DNA from: a bacterium
Lineage (GTDB): Bacteria > Bacillota > Bacilli > Lactobacillales > Streptococcaceae
Assembly (NCBI GenBank): GCA_905221035.1
Contig: CAJNBP010000003.1
Location: 114,732 to 178,731, forward strand
Length of the DNA stretch: 64,000 nucleotides
Direction: 5' to 3'
The translations under genes and the position numbers were made by a program. How positions within the stretch are numbered: position 1 is the first letter of the stretch; each line of letters starts with the position of its first letter. This document shows positions 1-11,385 of this stretch, piece by piece. The notes under the pieces were generated by a model. It did not search any database. It worked only from the letters and a program-made list of their open reading frames with translations, and was not told the origin of the DNA.

Positions 1-386
1 ATGATTTCCTCTTCCTGAGCAAGGCTGTGATTTTCAGCTTTTTGAAGAGCTTCTGTCAAAAGGTTAAGTTTACCTGACAAGGACTTGAAACTGGCATCCA
101 AATCTGGATCAGCAACCTGAACCACTTCTTTCCCTGCCAACAAACGCTTAAGATTGGCCTGCATTTTTCTTAGAGAAAGCTCTTCCACACCTCGCCAAAA
201 CAGGGCTAAGAGACAGGTCATGGACATACTGAATACCAACAACAAAAAGACAAATTTTTCTGTTTTTTCGACATCATGCAAGAAAATTGACCAGTCAAAA
301 TCAAGGATTTCTAGTAAGCTGTGGGAGAGAAATAAGACAAAGAGGACAGAGGTGATGGCAATGATTACATAGGCTTGTTTTTTCAT
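1..386 (-). CDS. liaS: LiaS-type sensor histidine kinase, N-terminal part (gene runs off the left edge)
   Basis: The first 128 codons are visible; the catalytic domains lie outside the window. The peptide starts MKKQAYVIIAITSVLF, with one hydrophobic segment, a short extracellular loop and a second membrane segment, then a helical region rich in Glu and Lys leading towards the dimerisation domain. This two-membrane-segment sensor with a short loop is typical of LiaS/VraS kinases, which sense cell-envelope stress and phosphorylate LiaR. Its ATG overlaps the liaF stop (ATGA), so the two are translationally coupled. The assignment rests mainly on this coupling and on the adjacent LiaF and mevalonate operon, an arrangement known from pneumococcus. 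Confidence 0.85.
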   Translation of the reverse strand, partial: MKKQAYVIIAITSVLFVLFLSHSLLEILDFDWSIFLHDVEKTEKFVFLLLVFSMSMTCLLALFWRGVEELSLRKMQANLKRLLAGKEVVQVADPDLDASFKSLSGKLNLLTEALQKAENHSLAQEEEI

Positions 387-1081
387 CCTCTAACCACCTC
401 AACATCGCCAATCATAGTGGTCAAGAGAATCTTGATGCTCTTGTTACTCTTGAGATAGTCTCTTGTTTCTTGATGATAGTGTTCATTACGTAGAGCTCTC
501 TTTGGCTGATTAAAAAAAGTCAAATCCCCATAGAGACAGTTAACACTGAGACTGACTTCCACATCAACAGGCACAATGATTTTGGTTGTTCCTACCATCT
601 TTCTGAGGATAATAACATTATCATGATTGGTTAGAATCACCCTCTCCAGATGAATGGTGTCCTTGCCCATAAGACGAAAGAGATTGATATCATCAAACTG
701 GCAAGTCTGGTAACTTGAAAAATGATGGAGATTCCCAAACCAACGATTTTTCTCCTTCTTAACCGTCACCACCTCTTCAAACACCAAATTGGTCTGCTCC
801 TTTTCTTGATTCATCATCGGATATAGAAGAAAGAGGCTGTATATAACCGCAACAAAAATAGCTAAAATCACAAAAGGATTGAGCATGACGATGAAAAAGA
901 AGAGAATGGTTGCCACCACCAAAAGAAGGTTATTTCCCTCTTTACCGGTGTAATAGCGAATCAAAAGCAAAAAGAGGAATAGAATTAGCAGAAAACGTGA
1001 AAAATGCTCTGAAACCATCAAAATCAGAGCTCCTGTCAAAAGACAGGCTTCGATAAATAAAAAGATTTTAAATTTTCTCAT
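383..1081 (-). CDS. liaF: LiaF-like membrane inhibitor of the LiaSR envelope-stress system
   Basis: A 232-residue protein. The N-terminal ~100 residues form several hydrophobic helices; the C-terminal half is a soluble beta-rich domain (FGNLHH..., VEVSLSVNCLYGDLTFF, TTMIGDVEVVRG) typical of LiaF. In the family it holds LiaS inactive until lipid-II-targeting antibiotics or other wall stress release it. I chose the ATG at 1081, preceded at good distance by GGAGAGG. A longer open frame to 1126 would cover the promoter and a putative LiaR box. It is separated from fni by a terminator and overlaps liaS by ATGA. Confidence 0.88.
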   Translation of the reverse strand: MRKFKIFLFIEACLLTGALILMVSEHFSRFLLILFLFLLLIRYYTGKEGNNLLLVVATILFFFIVMLNPFVILAIFVAVIYSLFLLYPMMNQEKEQTNLVFEEVVTVKKEKNRWFGNLHHFSSYQTCQFDDINLFRLMGKDTIHLERVILTNHDNVIILRKMVGTTKIIVPVDVEVSLSVNCLYGDLTFFNQPKRALRNEHYHQETRDYLKSNKSIKILLTTMIGDVEVVRG

Positions 1082-1100
1082 AGGTGCATCCTCTCCTTCT

Positions 1101-1137
1101 ATTTTATCACACTTCAAAAAAGTCACCTCGGTCTGAA
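1101..1137 (-). promoter_or_regulatory. Likely liaF promoter with a LiaR-like dyad
   Basis: On minus, an extended -10 (TGATAAAAT; hexamer at 1106-1101) lies 20 bases before the liaF start. Just upstream, 1137-1120, is the imperfect dyad TTCAGACCGAGGTGACTT, resembling boxes bound by LiaR/VraR response regulators, which autoregulate this operon. The match is by eye and the -35 is poor, as expected for an activated promoter. Confidence 0.4.
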
Positions 1138-1142
1138 GATGG

Positions 1143-1168
1143 AAAAAAGGCGGTGGTTACGCCTTTTT
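1143..1168 (-). terminator. Rho-independent terminator after fni
   Basis: On minus, AAAAAGGCG and CGCCTTTTTT flank a short loop, ending in a T run, 4 bases past the fni stop. It separates the mevalonate operon from liaFS. The stem is nearly symmetrical, so it may work in both directions. Confidence 0.85.
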
Positions 1169-1171
1169 CAT

Positions 1172-3144
<1,973 letters not shown>

Positions 3145-3158
<14 letters not shown>

Positions 3159-4098
3159 CTTGGCTCAAATCCTTTGTTTTTGACACAATCAAGCGATAAC
3201 GTTGACTGAAGATTCCAGATAAATGCTCCAAGTCTTTCTCCTGACAGAGGACCTTGACATTGGGACCAGCATCCATGGTAAAGTAGCAGGCTTCTCCTTG
3301 CTGACGAAGCTGGCGGACAAAGTCCATAGCCTCATAAGATGCATCCGTCAGATAAGAAAAAGCTGGTGATGCTGTTTTGGTCGTAGCGTGCATAGCCAGG
3401 GCATTTTCCTCCGTTAATTCCCCAACCTTGGCAAAATCATTTTCCTTGAGATAAACCAGCATATCCTGGTAGTCTTTCTCAGACTGGCGCACCCAGTCGT
3501 CAAAAGTCGTCGAAGTTTCCACACAGAGTTTCATCCCGTCGCGGCTAGAAATTGGTTTTTTCTTGTCCTCCAGCACCAACATAATCATAGCTAGTTTCAA
3601 GTCTGTCTCTACAGGGTAAATTTCCCCACTATCCTTATCCCAGGCACCTAGTGGCCCATAAAAACTCCGAGAGGACGACCCTGAGGCAAACTTAGCCTCC
3701 TGCGCCAACTGGCTCCGATTCAAACCAAGCTTGAAATAAGCATTACAAGCCTTGACCAGGGCGGACAAACCGCTAGAACTTGAAGACAGGCCCGCTGCGG
3801 TAGGCATATTGTTTTGAGTTTCGATACGGACAAAACCTTCTCCAGCTGGACGGTAGCGGTCAATAATCTTACTCATCTTGGCATGCTCAACCTCATTTTG
3901 TAACTGACCATTGATATAAAATGCATCAGAAGTCGCATCCGTTGGTAAAAGCGACAAGGTCGTCTCCGTATACATATTTTCCAAAGTCAGAGAGATACTG
4001 CTAGTGGCAGGTACCATCTCTTTTTCTTTTTTCTTTCCCCAATATTTGATAATAGCAATATTTGCGTAGGAACGTACTGTTACAGGCTCTCTATCCAT
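3145..4098 (-). CDS. mvaD: Diphosphomevalonate decarboxylase
   Basis: 317 residues. It catalyses ATP-dependent decarboxylation of mevalonate diphosphate to isopentenyl diphosphate. Diagnostic stretches: the N-terminal YANIAIIKYWGKK, the phosphate-binding loop PTAAGLSSSSSGLSALV near residue 100, SGSSSRSFYGPLGAW near 140 and the C-terminal TMDAGPNVKVLC carrying the catalytic Asp. It overlaps mvaK1 by 19 bases and mvaK2 by 14, so the operon is tightly packed and probably translationally coupled. Confidence 0.96.
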
Positions 4099-4958
4099 GT
4101 CTGAACAGCTCCTTTCTCTTCTAATCTTTCTGCTAGTTCTTGTGCTTGTGTCAAATTGTCTGCCAAGGCTATGATACAGCCTCCAAGCCCACCACCGCTT
4201 ATCTTGGCACCCAGAGCACCATGGTTAAGAGCCGTTTCAACGAGGGAGTCTGCCTCAGGGCTACTAACACCAATTTCTTTTAAGTGTAAATGCGCTTGAC
4301 TGAGGATTTGCCCCAGTCCTTCAGCATCTTTTCGTGAAATCGCATCCTCTGCCTGCTGGGTCAATTCTCCCAAGGCATGTAAAAACGGTAGGGCAGCCTT
4401 GCCCTTACTTTGAACTACTTGGATTGCTTCACGAGTATGGCCATAAACGCCTGTATCTGCAATCACCAAATAGGCAGATAGATTCATCTCAAGCTCTGTA
4501 AATCCTACGTTCTTGATAAAGCGAATAGGTTGGTCACTGAGACAGGTCTTAGCATCCAAACCACTAGGATTCATATGGGCAATCATCTCAGCCCGATTGA
4601 CCAAGATTTCCAATACATCATGAGGCAGGTCTGCCTGATAGTAGTCAAAAACCGCACGAATAGCCGCTATGCTGATAGCAGCTGACGAACCCATGCCCCG
4701 TTTTTCAGGGATAGCCGAGTCAATCTCACAGCGAATACAGGCTTCTTTGATATCCAAATACTCCAGCGAAGCATAAACTGCCATGGACAAGGTATCCTCC
4801 TCATAGAGACGCCAAGGACTCGCTGCAGGAACTACTTTACAAGTCACCTCCACCTCCAAAAGAGGCAGGGAAATGGCAGGATACCCGTAAACGACCGCAT
4901 GCTCCCCTATTAAAATTATTTTACTATGTGCCTGACCGACACCCACTTTTTTTGTCAT
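4080..4958 (-). CDS. mvaK1: Mevalonate kinase, first gene of the mevalonate operon
   Basis: 292-residue GHMP kinase phosphorylating mevalonate. Motifs: KIILIGEHAVVYGYPAIS at the N-terminus, the ATP loop EKRGMGSSAAISIA near residue 90, NPSGLDAKT near 135 and the C-terminal GALGAKISGGGLGGC. Pneumococcal-type mevalonate kinase is known to be feedback-inhibited by diphosphomevalonate; whether this allele is cannot be read here. The start at 4958 is preceded by AAAGGATAAC. A likely -10 (TATAAT, minus 5035-5030) lies upstream. The roughly 70-base leader contains a short hairpin (AGACGG/CCGTCT at 4974-4990) of unknown role. Confidence 0.95.
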   Translation of the reverse strand: MTKKVGVGQAHSKIILIGEHAVVYGYPAISLPLLEVEVTCKVVPAASPWRLYEEDTLSMAVYASLEYLDIKEACIRCEIDSAIPEKRGMGSSAAISIAAIRAVFDYYQADLPHDVLEILVNRAEMIAHMNPSGLDAKTCLSDQPIRFIKNVGFTELEMNLSAYLVIADTGVYGHTREAIQVVQSKGKAALPFLHALGELTQQAEDAISRKDAEGLGQILSQAHLHLKEIGVSSPEADSLVETALNHGALGAKISGGGLGGCIIALADNLTQAQELAERLEEKGAVQTWIESL

Positions 4959-5048
4959 GTTATCCTTTTAGCTAGACGGAAAGACCGTCTCATTTTTCAT
5001 ACAAGTATTGATTCTCTCCTATCTATTTTATTATATTTTCACAAAAAA

Positions 5049-5080
5049 AGCGATTGTTTCCATTCACAATCGCTTCTTTC
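5049..5080 (-). terminator. Terminator of the choline-binding protein gene
   Basis: On minus, AAGCGATTGT and ACAATCGCTT form a stem around a short loop and are followed by TTTTTTT, starting 2 bases after the stop at 5082. It also abuts the probable mevalonate-operon promoter. Confidence 0.9.
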
Positions 5081-5081
5081 A

Positions 5082-6023
5082 CTATTGGACCCATTCGCCA
5101 TTATAATTGACAGAATAGCCATCTACGGTCGTATTCACTGCCAAGGCACCTGAGCTATAAGCATAGTACCATTTACTACCGACCTGGAACCAACCAGTGA
5201 CCATAGATCCTGATGAACGAAGATAGTACCACTTGTTGCCAAGGTATTGCCAGCCTGTTTTCATATCTCCATTTGACTGGTCTAAATAATACCAAGTTGA
5301 GCCTTCCTGATACCAGCCAGTTGTCATAGCTCCTGAGGAACGGAGGTAGTACCACTTATTGCCAAGTTGCTTCCAACCAGTTTGCATGATACCAGTTTCT
5401 GAATCTAGATAGTACCAAGTTGAATTATCATTGGTCCAGCCACGCACTAGCTCCCCAACCGTCAAACTGTCGATACGAGCATCGAAGCTACCATCCTCCT
5501 GTAAATAATACCAATGCCCTTCGTCAGAAATCCAACCAGTTTTTAAAGTGTGATAGCTACGCTGATCTTCAAAATAATAGACTCGTTTCTCTGCTGGACT
5601 ATCATATTGTTCCCCATGATGTTTGTTGGTATTTGCAGCAGTTTTTGCTTCTAAAACTTGCTTACCAACAAATTCTTGTAGTACCCCATCTTGATTAAAG
5701 TAATACCATCTTGGCATTGGCATAGATTCTAATCTTAAACCATTTGGGTAAGGACCAATTGTACTACCTTTAGATGGAAACGGGATATATTGCCATCCAA
5801 CAACCATCTCTCCTGATACATGATCAAAATAATAGTACTTGCCATCAATCACTCGCCAAGCCTTTTCTTTGATGTCCCCCTTCTTGTAGTAGGTTCTACC
5901 ATTTTCTTGGACAAATTTCCAACCTTCTGAATCAGCATCATTCGCCAATACTGCACTTGTTGCCAGTAAGCTAAAGAAAAAGACTGCTAATGCGATTGGC
6001 ATCAATTTTTTTACTATTTTCAT
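5082..6023 (-). CDS. Choline-binding surface protein (CbpF/CbpJ-like)
   Basis: 313 residues. A signal peptide (MKIVKKLMPIALAVFF...AVLAND, cleavage near residue 27) is followed almost entirely by choline-binding repeats of the GWxxxxxxWYYL type. The first half has irregular repeats with insertions. The last ~110 residues carry regular ones (TGWKQLGNKWYYLRSSG, TGWYQEGSTWYYLDQSNG, TGWQYLGNKWYYLRSSG, TGWFQVGSKWYYAYSSG). Such proteins attach to phosphocholine on teichoic acids. No hydrolase domain is visible, so it is a repeat-only protein like CbpF or CbpJ, whose reported roles are autolysin modulation or adhesion. It has its own promoter and terminator. Which Cbp it corresponds to is uncertain. 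Confidence 0.85.
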   Translation of the reverse strand: MKIVKKLMPIALAVFFFSLLATSAVLANDADSEGWKFVQENGRTYYKKGDIKEKAWRVIDGKYYYFDHVSGEMVVGWQYIPFPSKGSTIGPYPNGLRLESMPMPRWYYFNQDGVLQEFVGKQVLEAKTAANTNKHHGEQYDSPAEKRVYYFEDQRSYHTLKTGWISDEGHWYYLQEDGSFDARIDSLTVGELVRGWTNDNSTWYYLDSETGIMQTGWKQLGNKWYYLRSSGAMTTGWYQEGSTWYYLDQSNGDMKTGWQYLGNKWYYLRSSGSMVTGWFQVGSKWYYAYSSGALAVNTTVDGYSVNYNGEWVQ

Positions 6024-6044
6024 TAGAAGTATCCTCCATAACTG

Positions 6045-6073
6045 ATTTTAGCAAATACAAAACCGTATGTCAA
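6045..6073 (-). promoter_or_regulatory. Strong promoter of the choline-binding protein gene
   Basis: On minus, -35 TTGACA (6073-6068), a 17-base spacer and -10 TAAAAT (6050-6045), followed by GGAGG 9 bases before the ATG at 6023. Confidence 0.85.
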
Positions 6074-6092
6074 CATATAAAAAAGCTTAGAT

Positions 6093-6123
6093 AAAAAGCA
6101 GTTACATAACTGCAACTGCTTTT
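6093..6123 (-). terminator. Terminator after ritR
   Basis: On minus, AAAGCAGTT and AACTGCTTT form a stem followed by TTTTA, immediately after the ritR stop. Confidence 0.88.
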
Positions 6124-6813
6124 CTATTCTTGCATGGTGTAACCGACACCACGAACGGTTTTAATGTAGCTTTTTTGACCTTTTACATCAAGCTTGCTAC
6201 GTAGATAACGGATATAGACATCCACGATATTGGTTTCGGTCGCACTTTCATACTTCCAGACACTTTCCAACAACTGCTCACGAGTCAGAACTTTCTTGCT
6301 TCCCATAAGAGTAGCCAAAAGATCATACTCACGACGAGTCAGAGCAATCATCTCCTCGCCACGATAAACAGTATGATGTTCTACATCCATACGCAGATTG
6401 CGGTAAGACGTTGGAACCTTCATCTGACTACAGTGTTGGTCGATAAAATCCCGACCTCGGAAAATCGCTGAAATACGATCTACCAGATTATCAATGATTA
6501 CTGGCTTATAGATGTAAGAAACGGCAAAGCGTTGGATTGTCTCAAGCTGGTCTTGCAATTCTTCACGATGGTCCAAGACCATGATGATTGAAGCTGGCTT
6601 AGTCCGACTCAGCCTATCTGCAAAATCCTGGGCTGTCATATCCCCCAGTTGAGCATTCAATAAAATCAAGTCATAGTCTGTCTGAAGAGCCATGGAGAGG
6701 GCCTTTTGCCCCTCCTCAACCTGATCAACTCGGTATTGCTCTTTTTGGAGTTCCAAACTTAAAAAATGAGCTAGATTTCGTTCTTTCTCAAGTAATAAAA
6801 TCCGTTTCCCCAT
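6124..6813 (-). CDS. ritR: RitR, atypical orphan response regulator of iron and redox homeostasis
   Basis: 229 residues: receiver domain (1-115), linker, and an OmpR-type winged helix (135-229, TRREYDLLATLMGSKKVLTREQLL and the C-terminal IKTVRGVGYTMQE). The normal phospho-acceptor Asp is Asn53 (LILLNAQLGD), so classical phosphorylation is not expected. Cys128 in the linker (IDQHCSQ) is present; in pneumococcal RitR its oxidation drives dimerisation and DNA binding to control iron uptake and peroxide resistance. No kinase gene is adjacent. It lies 11 bases after gnd, so the two are probably co-transcribed, linking pentose-phosphate NADPH supply with oxidative stress control. Both signature residues make this a confident call. 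Confidence 0.96.
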   Translation of the reverse strand: MGKRILLLEKERNLAHFLSLELQKEQYRVDQVEEGQKALSMALQTDYDLILLNAQLGDMTAQDFADRLSRTKPASIIMVLDHREELQDQLETIQRFAVSYIYKPVIIDNLVDRISAIFRGRDFIDQHCSQMKVPTSYRNLRMDVEHHTVYRGEEMIALTRREYDLLATLMGSKKVLTREQLLESVWKYESATETNIVDVYIRYLRSKLDVKGQKSYIKTVRGVGYTMQE

Positions 6814-6824
6814 GGCAGACCTAC

Positions 6825-8249
6825 TTATTTTTCGTCATACCAAGAGTAGTGGAATGTTCCTTCTTTGTCTTTACGTTGGTAAGTGTGGGCACCAAAGTAA
6901 TCACGTTGCGCTTGGATCAAGTTAGCTGGAAGGTCAGCTGAACGGTAGCTATCATAGTAAGTAATAGCTGCTGAGAAAGTTGGCACTGGTACACCAGCTT
7001 GAACCGCAAGAGCTACGATATCACGCACTGCTTGTTGGTACTTAGCAGTAACATCCAAGAAGTACTCATCCAAAAGAAGGTTAGCAAGGTCTGCATCACG
7101 GTTGTAAGCATCTGTAATCTTTTGCAAGAAACGAGAACGGATGATACAACCATCACGCCAGATAGAGGCGATGTCTGCAAATGGCAAGTTCCAGTTGTTT
7201 TCTTTAGAAGCTACACGCAATTGAGCAAAACCTTGTGCGTATGAAATGATTTTTGAGAAGTAAAGGGCTTGACGGATTTTTTCAATCAACTCAGCCTTGT
7301 CTCCTTCAAATTTGAAGGCAGCTGGTTTTGGAAGAACCTTGCTAGCATGCACACGTTCTTCTTTGTAAGTAGAGATGTAACGTGCAAATACTGACTCAGT
7401 GATGAGTGACAATGGCACACCAAGGTCAAGTGATGATTGGCTAGTCCATTTACCAGTTCCCTTGTTACCTGCAGCATCAAGGATGTAGTCTACGATTGGT
7501 CCGTCTTGGTCTTCATCGTCTTTACGGCTCAAGATATCAGCTGTGATTTCGATCAAGTAGCTGTCCAATTCACCCTTGTTCCACTCAGTAAAGATTTCAG
7601 CCATATCCTCTGCAGAAAGGCCTAGCAAGTGTTGCATCAAGTCATAGCTTTCTGCGATCAATTGCATATCACCATACTCGATACCGTTGTGAACCATTTT
7701 CACATAGTGACCAGCTCCATCAGGACCGATGTAAGTCACACATGGTTTGCCATCTTCTGGTGCTTTAGCTGAGATTTCTTCAAGAACATCTGCAACCAAT
7801 TCGTAGGCTTCTTTTTGTCCACCTGGCATGATAGAAGGACCTTCAAGGGCTCCTTTTTCACCACCAGAAACCCCAGTACCGATAAAGTTGATACCTGAGT
7901 TTGCCAATTCTTCATTACGACGGATAGTATCTTTGTAGAAAGTGTTTCCGCCATCAATCAAGATATCACCCTTGTCAAGGTGTGGAAGAAGGGCTTGGAT
8001 AGTAGCATCTGTACCAGGGCCAGCTTGAACCATAAGCATGATACGACGAGGTTTTTCGATTGAGTTTACAAAACTTTCAACGTCATAGCTTGGTACAAAG
8101 TTCTTTTCAGGATGGCAAGCAATTACATCTTCAGTTTTTTCTTTACTACGATTGTAGATAGCAACTGTGTAACCACGAGATTCAATATTAAGGGCAAGGT
8201 TACGACCCATTACGGCCATACCTACGACACCAAAGTTAGCTTTTGTCAT
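6825..8249 (-). CDS. gnd: 6-phosphogluconate dehydrogenase (NADP+, decarboxylating)
   Basis: 474 residues, full length. It oxidatively decarboxylates 6-phosphogluconate to ribulose 5-phosphate, giving NADPH. The NADP-binding fingerprint [20 protein letters not shown] is at the N-terminus. The family signature region [21 protein letters not shown] lies near residue 127. The C-terminal substrate and dimer tail is [23 protein letters not shown] sequence GAGGAGTGTC precedes the ATG. It is followed closely by ritR. Confidence 0.97.
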   Translation of the reverse strand: MTKANFGVVGMAVMGRNLALNIESRGYTVAIYNRSKEKTEDVIACHPEKNFVPSYDVESFVNSIEKPRRIMLMVQAGPGTDATIQALLPHLDKGDILIDGGNTFYKDTIRRNEELANSGINFIGTGVSGGEKGALEGPSIMPGGQKEAYELVADVLEEISAKAPEDGKPCVTYIGPDGAGHYVKMVHNGIEYGDMQLIAESYDLMQHLLGLSAEDMAEIFTEWNKGELDSYLIEITADILSRKDDEDQDGPIVDYILDAAGNKGTGKWTSQSSLDLGVPLSLITESVFARYISTYKEERVHASKVLPKPAAFKFEGDKAELIEKIRQALYFSKIISYAQGFAQLRVASKENNWNLPFADIASIWRDGCIIRSRFLQKITDAYNRDADLANLLLDEYFLDVTAKYQQAVRDIVALAVQAGVPVPTFSAAITYYDSYRSADLPANLIQAQRDYFGAHTYQRKDKEGTFHYSWYDEK

Positions 8250-8324
8250 TTGACACTCCTCTTGTTTAATTTGTTTTATTTTATCATTTTTACTTTTGAA
8301 AAGAAAGAATTTTGTAACGACTGC

Positions 8325-9731
8325 TTAGTAGTCCAAGTCATCCGCATGTCCAGAACCATTTCCAACAAAGTATCCTGTCTTACAGTTAAGGGTAAAGAGA
8401 TAGGTTCCGTCTGGCTTGTAGAGGTTGTAATAACCATTTCCATTAACGATATTGACACGTTCGAGGATGTATTGATTTCCAGTTATGTAGCCACGTGAAC
8501 GTGAAGTCGCTAGAATTTGTTCCAAGACGCCATCCGCGAAATCCCAGGCAGAGTTATTACTATCATCAATAGCAGACTGATTGTAGGCAACACGACTAGC
8601 ACTTCTTTGAACAGAAACACCCGCACTTGATACGCCCATATTGACTTCGCTACGAGTACTTCTAGTCTCATTTGAAGCCGGATTTGAACTACTTGGTTTT
8701 GTCTCACTTGTCGTATTTGAGCTTGCTTGACTAGAGCTTGAACTGCTAGTTTGACTTGAACTTGAGCTGGAAGCACTTGTTTGCTGGCTCTTACCTAGAC
8801 TAATGGCCTTATCTAGCACTTTGTCAATCTCAGTATTCCCAGTTTTAATATCTGTAAATTTAGCATTCGATTTAGCTTTTGCATTGGTATCCAAGACACC
8901 ATCCACAATAGCTGGTTTTTCAAATTGTGCATTGACATCTTGAATGGCCTTGATTTGCGTTGCTAGACTATCATACTTAGATTTTGCAAGCGTATGCTCA
9001 CGACTACCTTCTAGCTTATCAAGCAAGGTCTTGAGTTGGCTCAACTTATCAAACTGGCTATTTTTCAAAGCTGTTTTATTGCTATCTGTATAGAAGGCAT
9101 CATAAAGTGTATTAAAATCATCCACATCTGATTGATTGGCTGTAGTTGATTGAGCAGTTTGAATTTCCTTGGTCGAGCGATTCACTTGACGATAGACATA
9201 ATAAGCACTGACACAGATAATCACTGATACAAGCGCCAAAGCGGTCAAAACAAAGCCTTTTTTACTTTTCTCTTCTGAGTCCTCTTGATCCAGACGAGAA
9301 AAATTCTTCTCCTCTTCCACTTCCTCAGTCATTTCTGCTAAATTTTCATCCTCTAGCACTATAGGATCCCAGTCTTTATCCTCATCGTCCAGAGGCAAGG
9401 GAGGTAAGATGTCTTCAGAAGATGGAACTTCCTCTGAAGAGGCTTCCGACTCCTCTACAGCTTCACGCACTTCTTGAATTAAATCATCCAGACTCTGAGT
9501 TTCAACTAACTCCTCTTTTTTGTATTGGCGAGTCGCAAACTTATCTGCTTCGATTTCATCTTTGTGTTGCTTGACATACTTGTCCAAAATGGAATCTTCA
9601 GGCAAGACTCCTGCTTCCACTTCTTCATTTTTACGAATCGCTTGACCAACTGTTAACTCTTTTGCTTCATCAAAATCAAATCGCGGTTCTTGGTTTTCTT
9701 TTTTATGACGATTCCGTCTTTTCTTACTCAT
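8325..9731 (-). CDS. mapZ: MapZ (LocZ), mid-cell division-site positioning protein
   Basis: 468 residues. The N-terminal cytoplasmic part (1-157) is highly charged and starts with the basic [11 protein letters not shown]; acidic stretches follow. A single membrane segment lies at about 159-180. The outer part has a helical domain (200-310), a Ser-rich linker (about 318-355) and a C-terminal folded domain ending in [12 protein letters not shown]. This matches streptococcal MapZ, which marks future division sites, binds peptidoglycan outside and FtsZ inside, and is phosphorylated by StkP. It lies 12 bases after the methyltransferase gene. The Ser-rich linker is low complexity and likely varies between strains. 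Confidence 0.92.
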   Translation of the reverse strand: MSKKRRNRHKKENQEPRFDFDEAKELTVGQAIRKNEEVEAGVLPEDSILDKYVKQHKDEIEADKFATRQYKKEELVETQSLDDLIQEVREAVEESEASSEEVPSSEDILPPLPLDDEDKDWDPIVLEDENLAEMTEEVEEEKNFSRLDQEDSEEKSKKGFVLTALALVSVIICVSAYYVYRQVNRSTKEIQTAQSTTANQSDVDDFNTLYDAFYTDSNKTALKNSQFDKLSQLKTLLDKLEGSREHTLAKSKYDSLATQIKAIQDVNAQFEKPAIVDGVLDTNAKAKSNAKFTDIKTGNTEIDKVLDKAISLGKSQQTSASSSSSSQTSSSSSSQASSNTTSETKPSSSNPASNETRSTRSEVNMGVSSAGVSVQRSASRVAYNQSAIDDSNNSAWDFADGVLEQILATSRSRGYITGNQYILERVNIVNGNGYYNLYKPDGTYLFTLNCKTGYFVGNGSGHADDLDY

Positions 9732-9743
9732 GAGTATCCCTTT

Positions 9744-10901
9744 CTATTTTAACTCTTGACGTTTAACACGTTGACCAAAATATTGATACAGATCCACTTT
9801 CAAGGTTCCGTTGTATAACTTACGCTTCTTATCTGCTTGGCTACCGTACTTGGCCTCAAAGGCTTCATCACTGGTTAGGATAAATTTGCTCCAAGTTTTC
9901 AGCGGTGCAAATACTTGCCCCATCTCAGCATAGAGCTTGGTAACTCCTGCATCATCTGATAAACGTTCTCCATAAGGTGGATTTGAGATAATCACACCAT
10001 TAATTTTATCGGAACGTAAATCCTGCACGCGCATCTGCTTAAAGGTAATATCACCTGCAACTCCTGCAGCCTGAGCATTGGCCTTGGCAATTTCCACCAT
10101 ACGTGCATCAATGTCACAGCCCATGATATCCAATTCCAGTTCACGATCTACTTTCTTAGCTGCCTCTGTGCGAACTTCTTGGATCAAGCGATCGCTTACC
10201 CAGTTCCATTCCTCAAAAGCAAAAGAGCGACGTAGACCTGGAGCCATCTTTCGAGCAATCATGACTGCCTCGATACAGAAAGTTCCTGAACCACAGGTCG
10301 GATCAATCAAAGGCTTGTCTGGATACCAGTTAGAAAGTTGTAAAATAGCTGCCGCCATGTTTTCCTTGATAGGAGCCCCACCTTTTTCAGTACGATAGCC
10401 ACGTTTAAAGAGACTGGAGCCTGTCGTATCAATCATGACAGTTGCCACATCTTTCAGAATAGAGACCTCAATCTTGAACTCCGGACCAGTTTCCATCAAA
10501 GGAACACCTTCTGGGCGAGCATAGTGTTTCTGCAATTTCTTAACAACAGCTTTCTTAGAAATAGCCTGCACACTTGGCTCATTGTGAAGCTTGGACTTAA
10601 CACACTTGGCTTTTGAAATCGGGAATCGAGCTCCAAGTGGTAAATAATTTTCCCAATCTAGAGCGAAAACTCCCTGAAACAGCTCTTCAAAAGTCTTAGC
10701 TGGGAAAGTTCCTACGATAATTTTGATACGATCTGCTGCCCGAAGCCAGAGGTTGGTTTCGATAATAGCTCTCACGTCTCCTTGAAAACGAACACGACCA
10801 TTTTCAACCTGACAATCGTAGCCCAACTCTCGCACTTCACGACCAACGACAGCCTCAAGACCCGCTGCAACAGTCGCTATTAAATTAAATTCTTTTTTCA
10901 T
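9744..10901 (-). CDS. THUMP-domain class I methyltransferase, probable 23S rRNA guanine-N2 methylase (YpsC/RlmL type)
   Basis: 385 residues. The N-terminal part (about 1-55, then THUMP to about 160) binds RNA. The C-terminal Rossmann methyltransferase has DPTCGSGTFCIEA near residue 200 (AdoMet loop), DIDARMVEIAKANA (acidic residue binding AdoMet ribose) and the catalytic IISNPPYGERL near 305. The NPPY motif indicates N-methylation of a base amino group; RlmL-like proteins target 23S rRNA. The exact nucleotide cannot be read from the sequence. It precedes mapZ by 12 bases on the same strand and follows rnpB. Confidence 0.88.
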   Translation of the reverse strand: MKKEFNLIATVAAGLEAVVGREVRELGYDCQVENGRVRFQGDVRAIIETNLWLRAADRIKIIVGTFPAKTFEELFQGVFALDWENYLPLGARFPISKAKCVKSKLHNEPSVQAISKKAVVKKLQKHYARPEGVPLMETGPEFKIEVSILKDVATVMIDTTGSSLFKRGYRTEKGGAPIKENMAAAILQLSNWYPDKPLIDPTCGSGTFCIEAVMIARKMAPGLRRSFAFEEWNWVSDRLIQEVRTEAAKKVDRELELDIMGCDIDARMVEIAKANAQAAGVAGDITFKQMRVQDLRSDKINGVIISNPPYGERLSDDAGVTKLYAEMGQVFAPLKTWSKFILTSDEAFEAKYGSQADKKRKLYNGTLKVDLYQYFGQRVKRQELK

Positions 10902-10934
10902 TTTCAGTCTTATAAGACCTTTCTATATGTCCAC

Positions 10935-10973
10935 TTTAAAAAATGAGGTTGAGAAAATTTCTCAGCCCCAACC
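10935..10973 (-). terminator. Terminator of RNase P RNA
   Basis: On minus, AGGTTG...CTGAGAAA is paired by TTTCTCAACCT, with a small G-rich bulge, and followed by CATTTTTT. It directly follows the rnpB 3' strand. Confidence 0.85.
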
Positions 10974-11371
10974 TATATGCAATTTTCTATAAGCCATGTT
11001 TTGTTCCAGAAGTGACTAGGACCACTTCCTTCGATAATCATCTGTCTACCACTAACAGCTCTAGCTGATAGCAGTCAGAATACTACGTTCGTTTCCGCGT
11101 ACTCCATGCCCCGACCAAAATTTGGGTTGCTAGCTTGAGGGGTTTACCGCGTTCCACTCTCTCTGTTTCCAGAAAGACTCCGTCACTGTGGCACTTTCAA
11201 GCCTACTCTGACCTATCCAAGGACTTAGCCATTTCAACTGCCGTAACGATTTCTCGTCCCTAGGCTTATGGTTTCGCCTAGCACAAACACTACAGGCATC
11301 ACAGCCTGTGCTAGCATGGACTTTCCTCATGAGAAGAAATTCTCCTCACGCGATTATCCAAAAATTGCACA
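10973..11371 (-). ncRNA. rnpB: RNase P RNA (bacterial class B)
   Basis: The catalytic RNA that trims tRNA 5' leaders. On minus the 5' side contains the near-universal GAGGAAAGTCCATGC (about 11331-11317). The 3' half carries the paired conserved core. The ends are inferred from a P1 helix: GTGCAATTTTT at 11370-11360 pairs with GAAAATTGCAT near 10986-10976. It lies 15 bases after the gpsB stop, so it may be made from the gpsB transcript and processed or have a promoter inside gpsB. A 66-codon open frame at 11130-11330 lies within the RNA and is not a gene. Confidence 0.95.
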
Positions 11372-11385
11372 TCTCAAATAACTAC

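Noticed and set aside
1082..1126. N-terminal extension of liaF
   Set aside because: It covers the -10 and the LiaR-like dyad; the ATG at 1081 has the better ribosome site.
6124..6813. Calling the regulator an ordinary phosphorylated OmpR-type protein
   Set aside because: The phospho-acceptor is Asn53 and no kinase gene is adjacent; Cys128 fits RitR.
11130..11330. 66-codon open frame on minus
   Set aside because: It lies wholly inside RNase P RNA and its translation follows the conserved RNA core.
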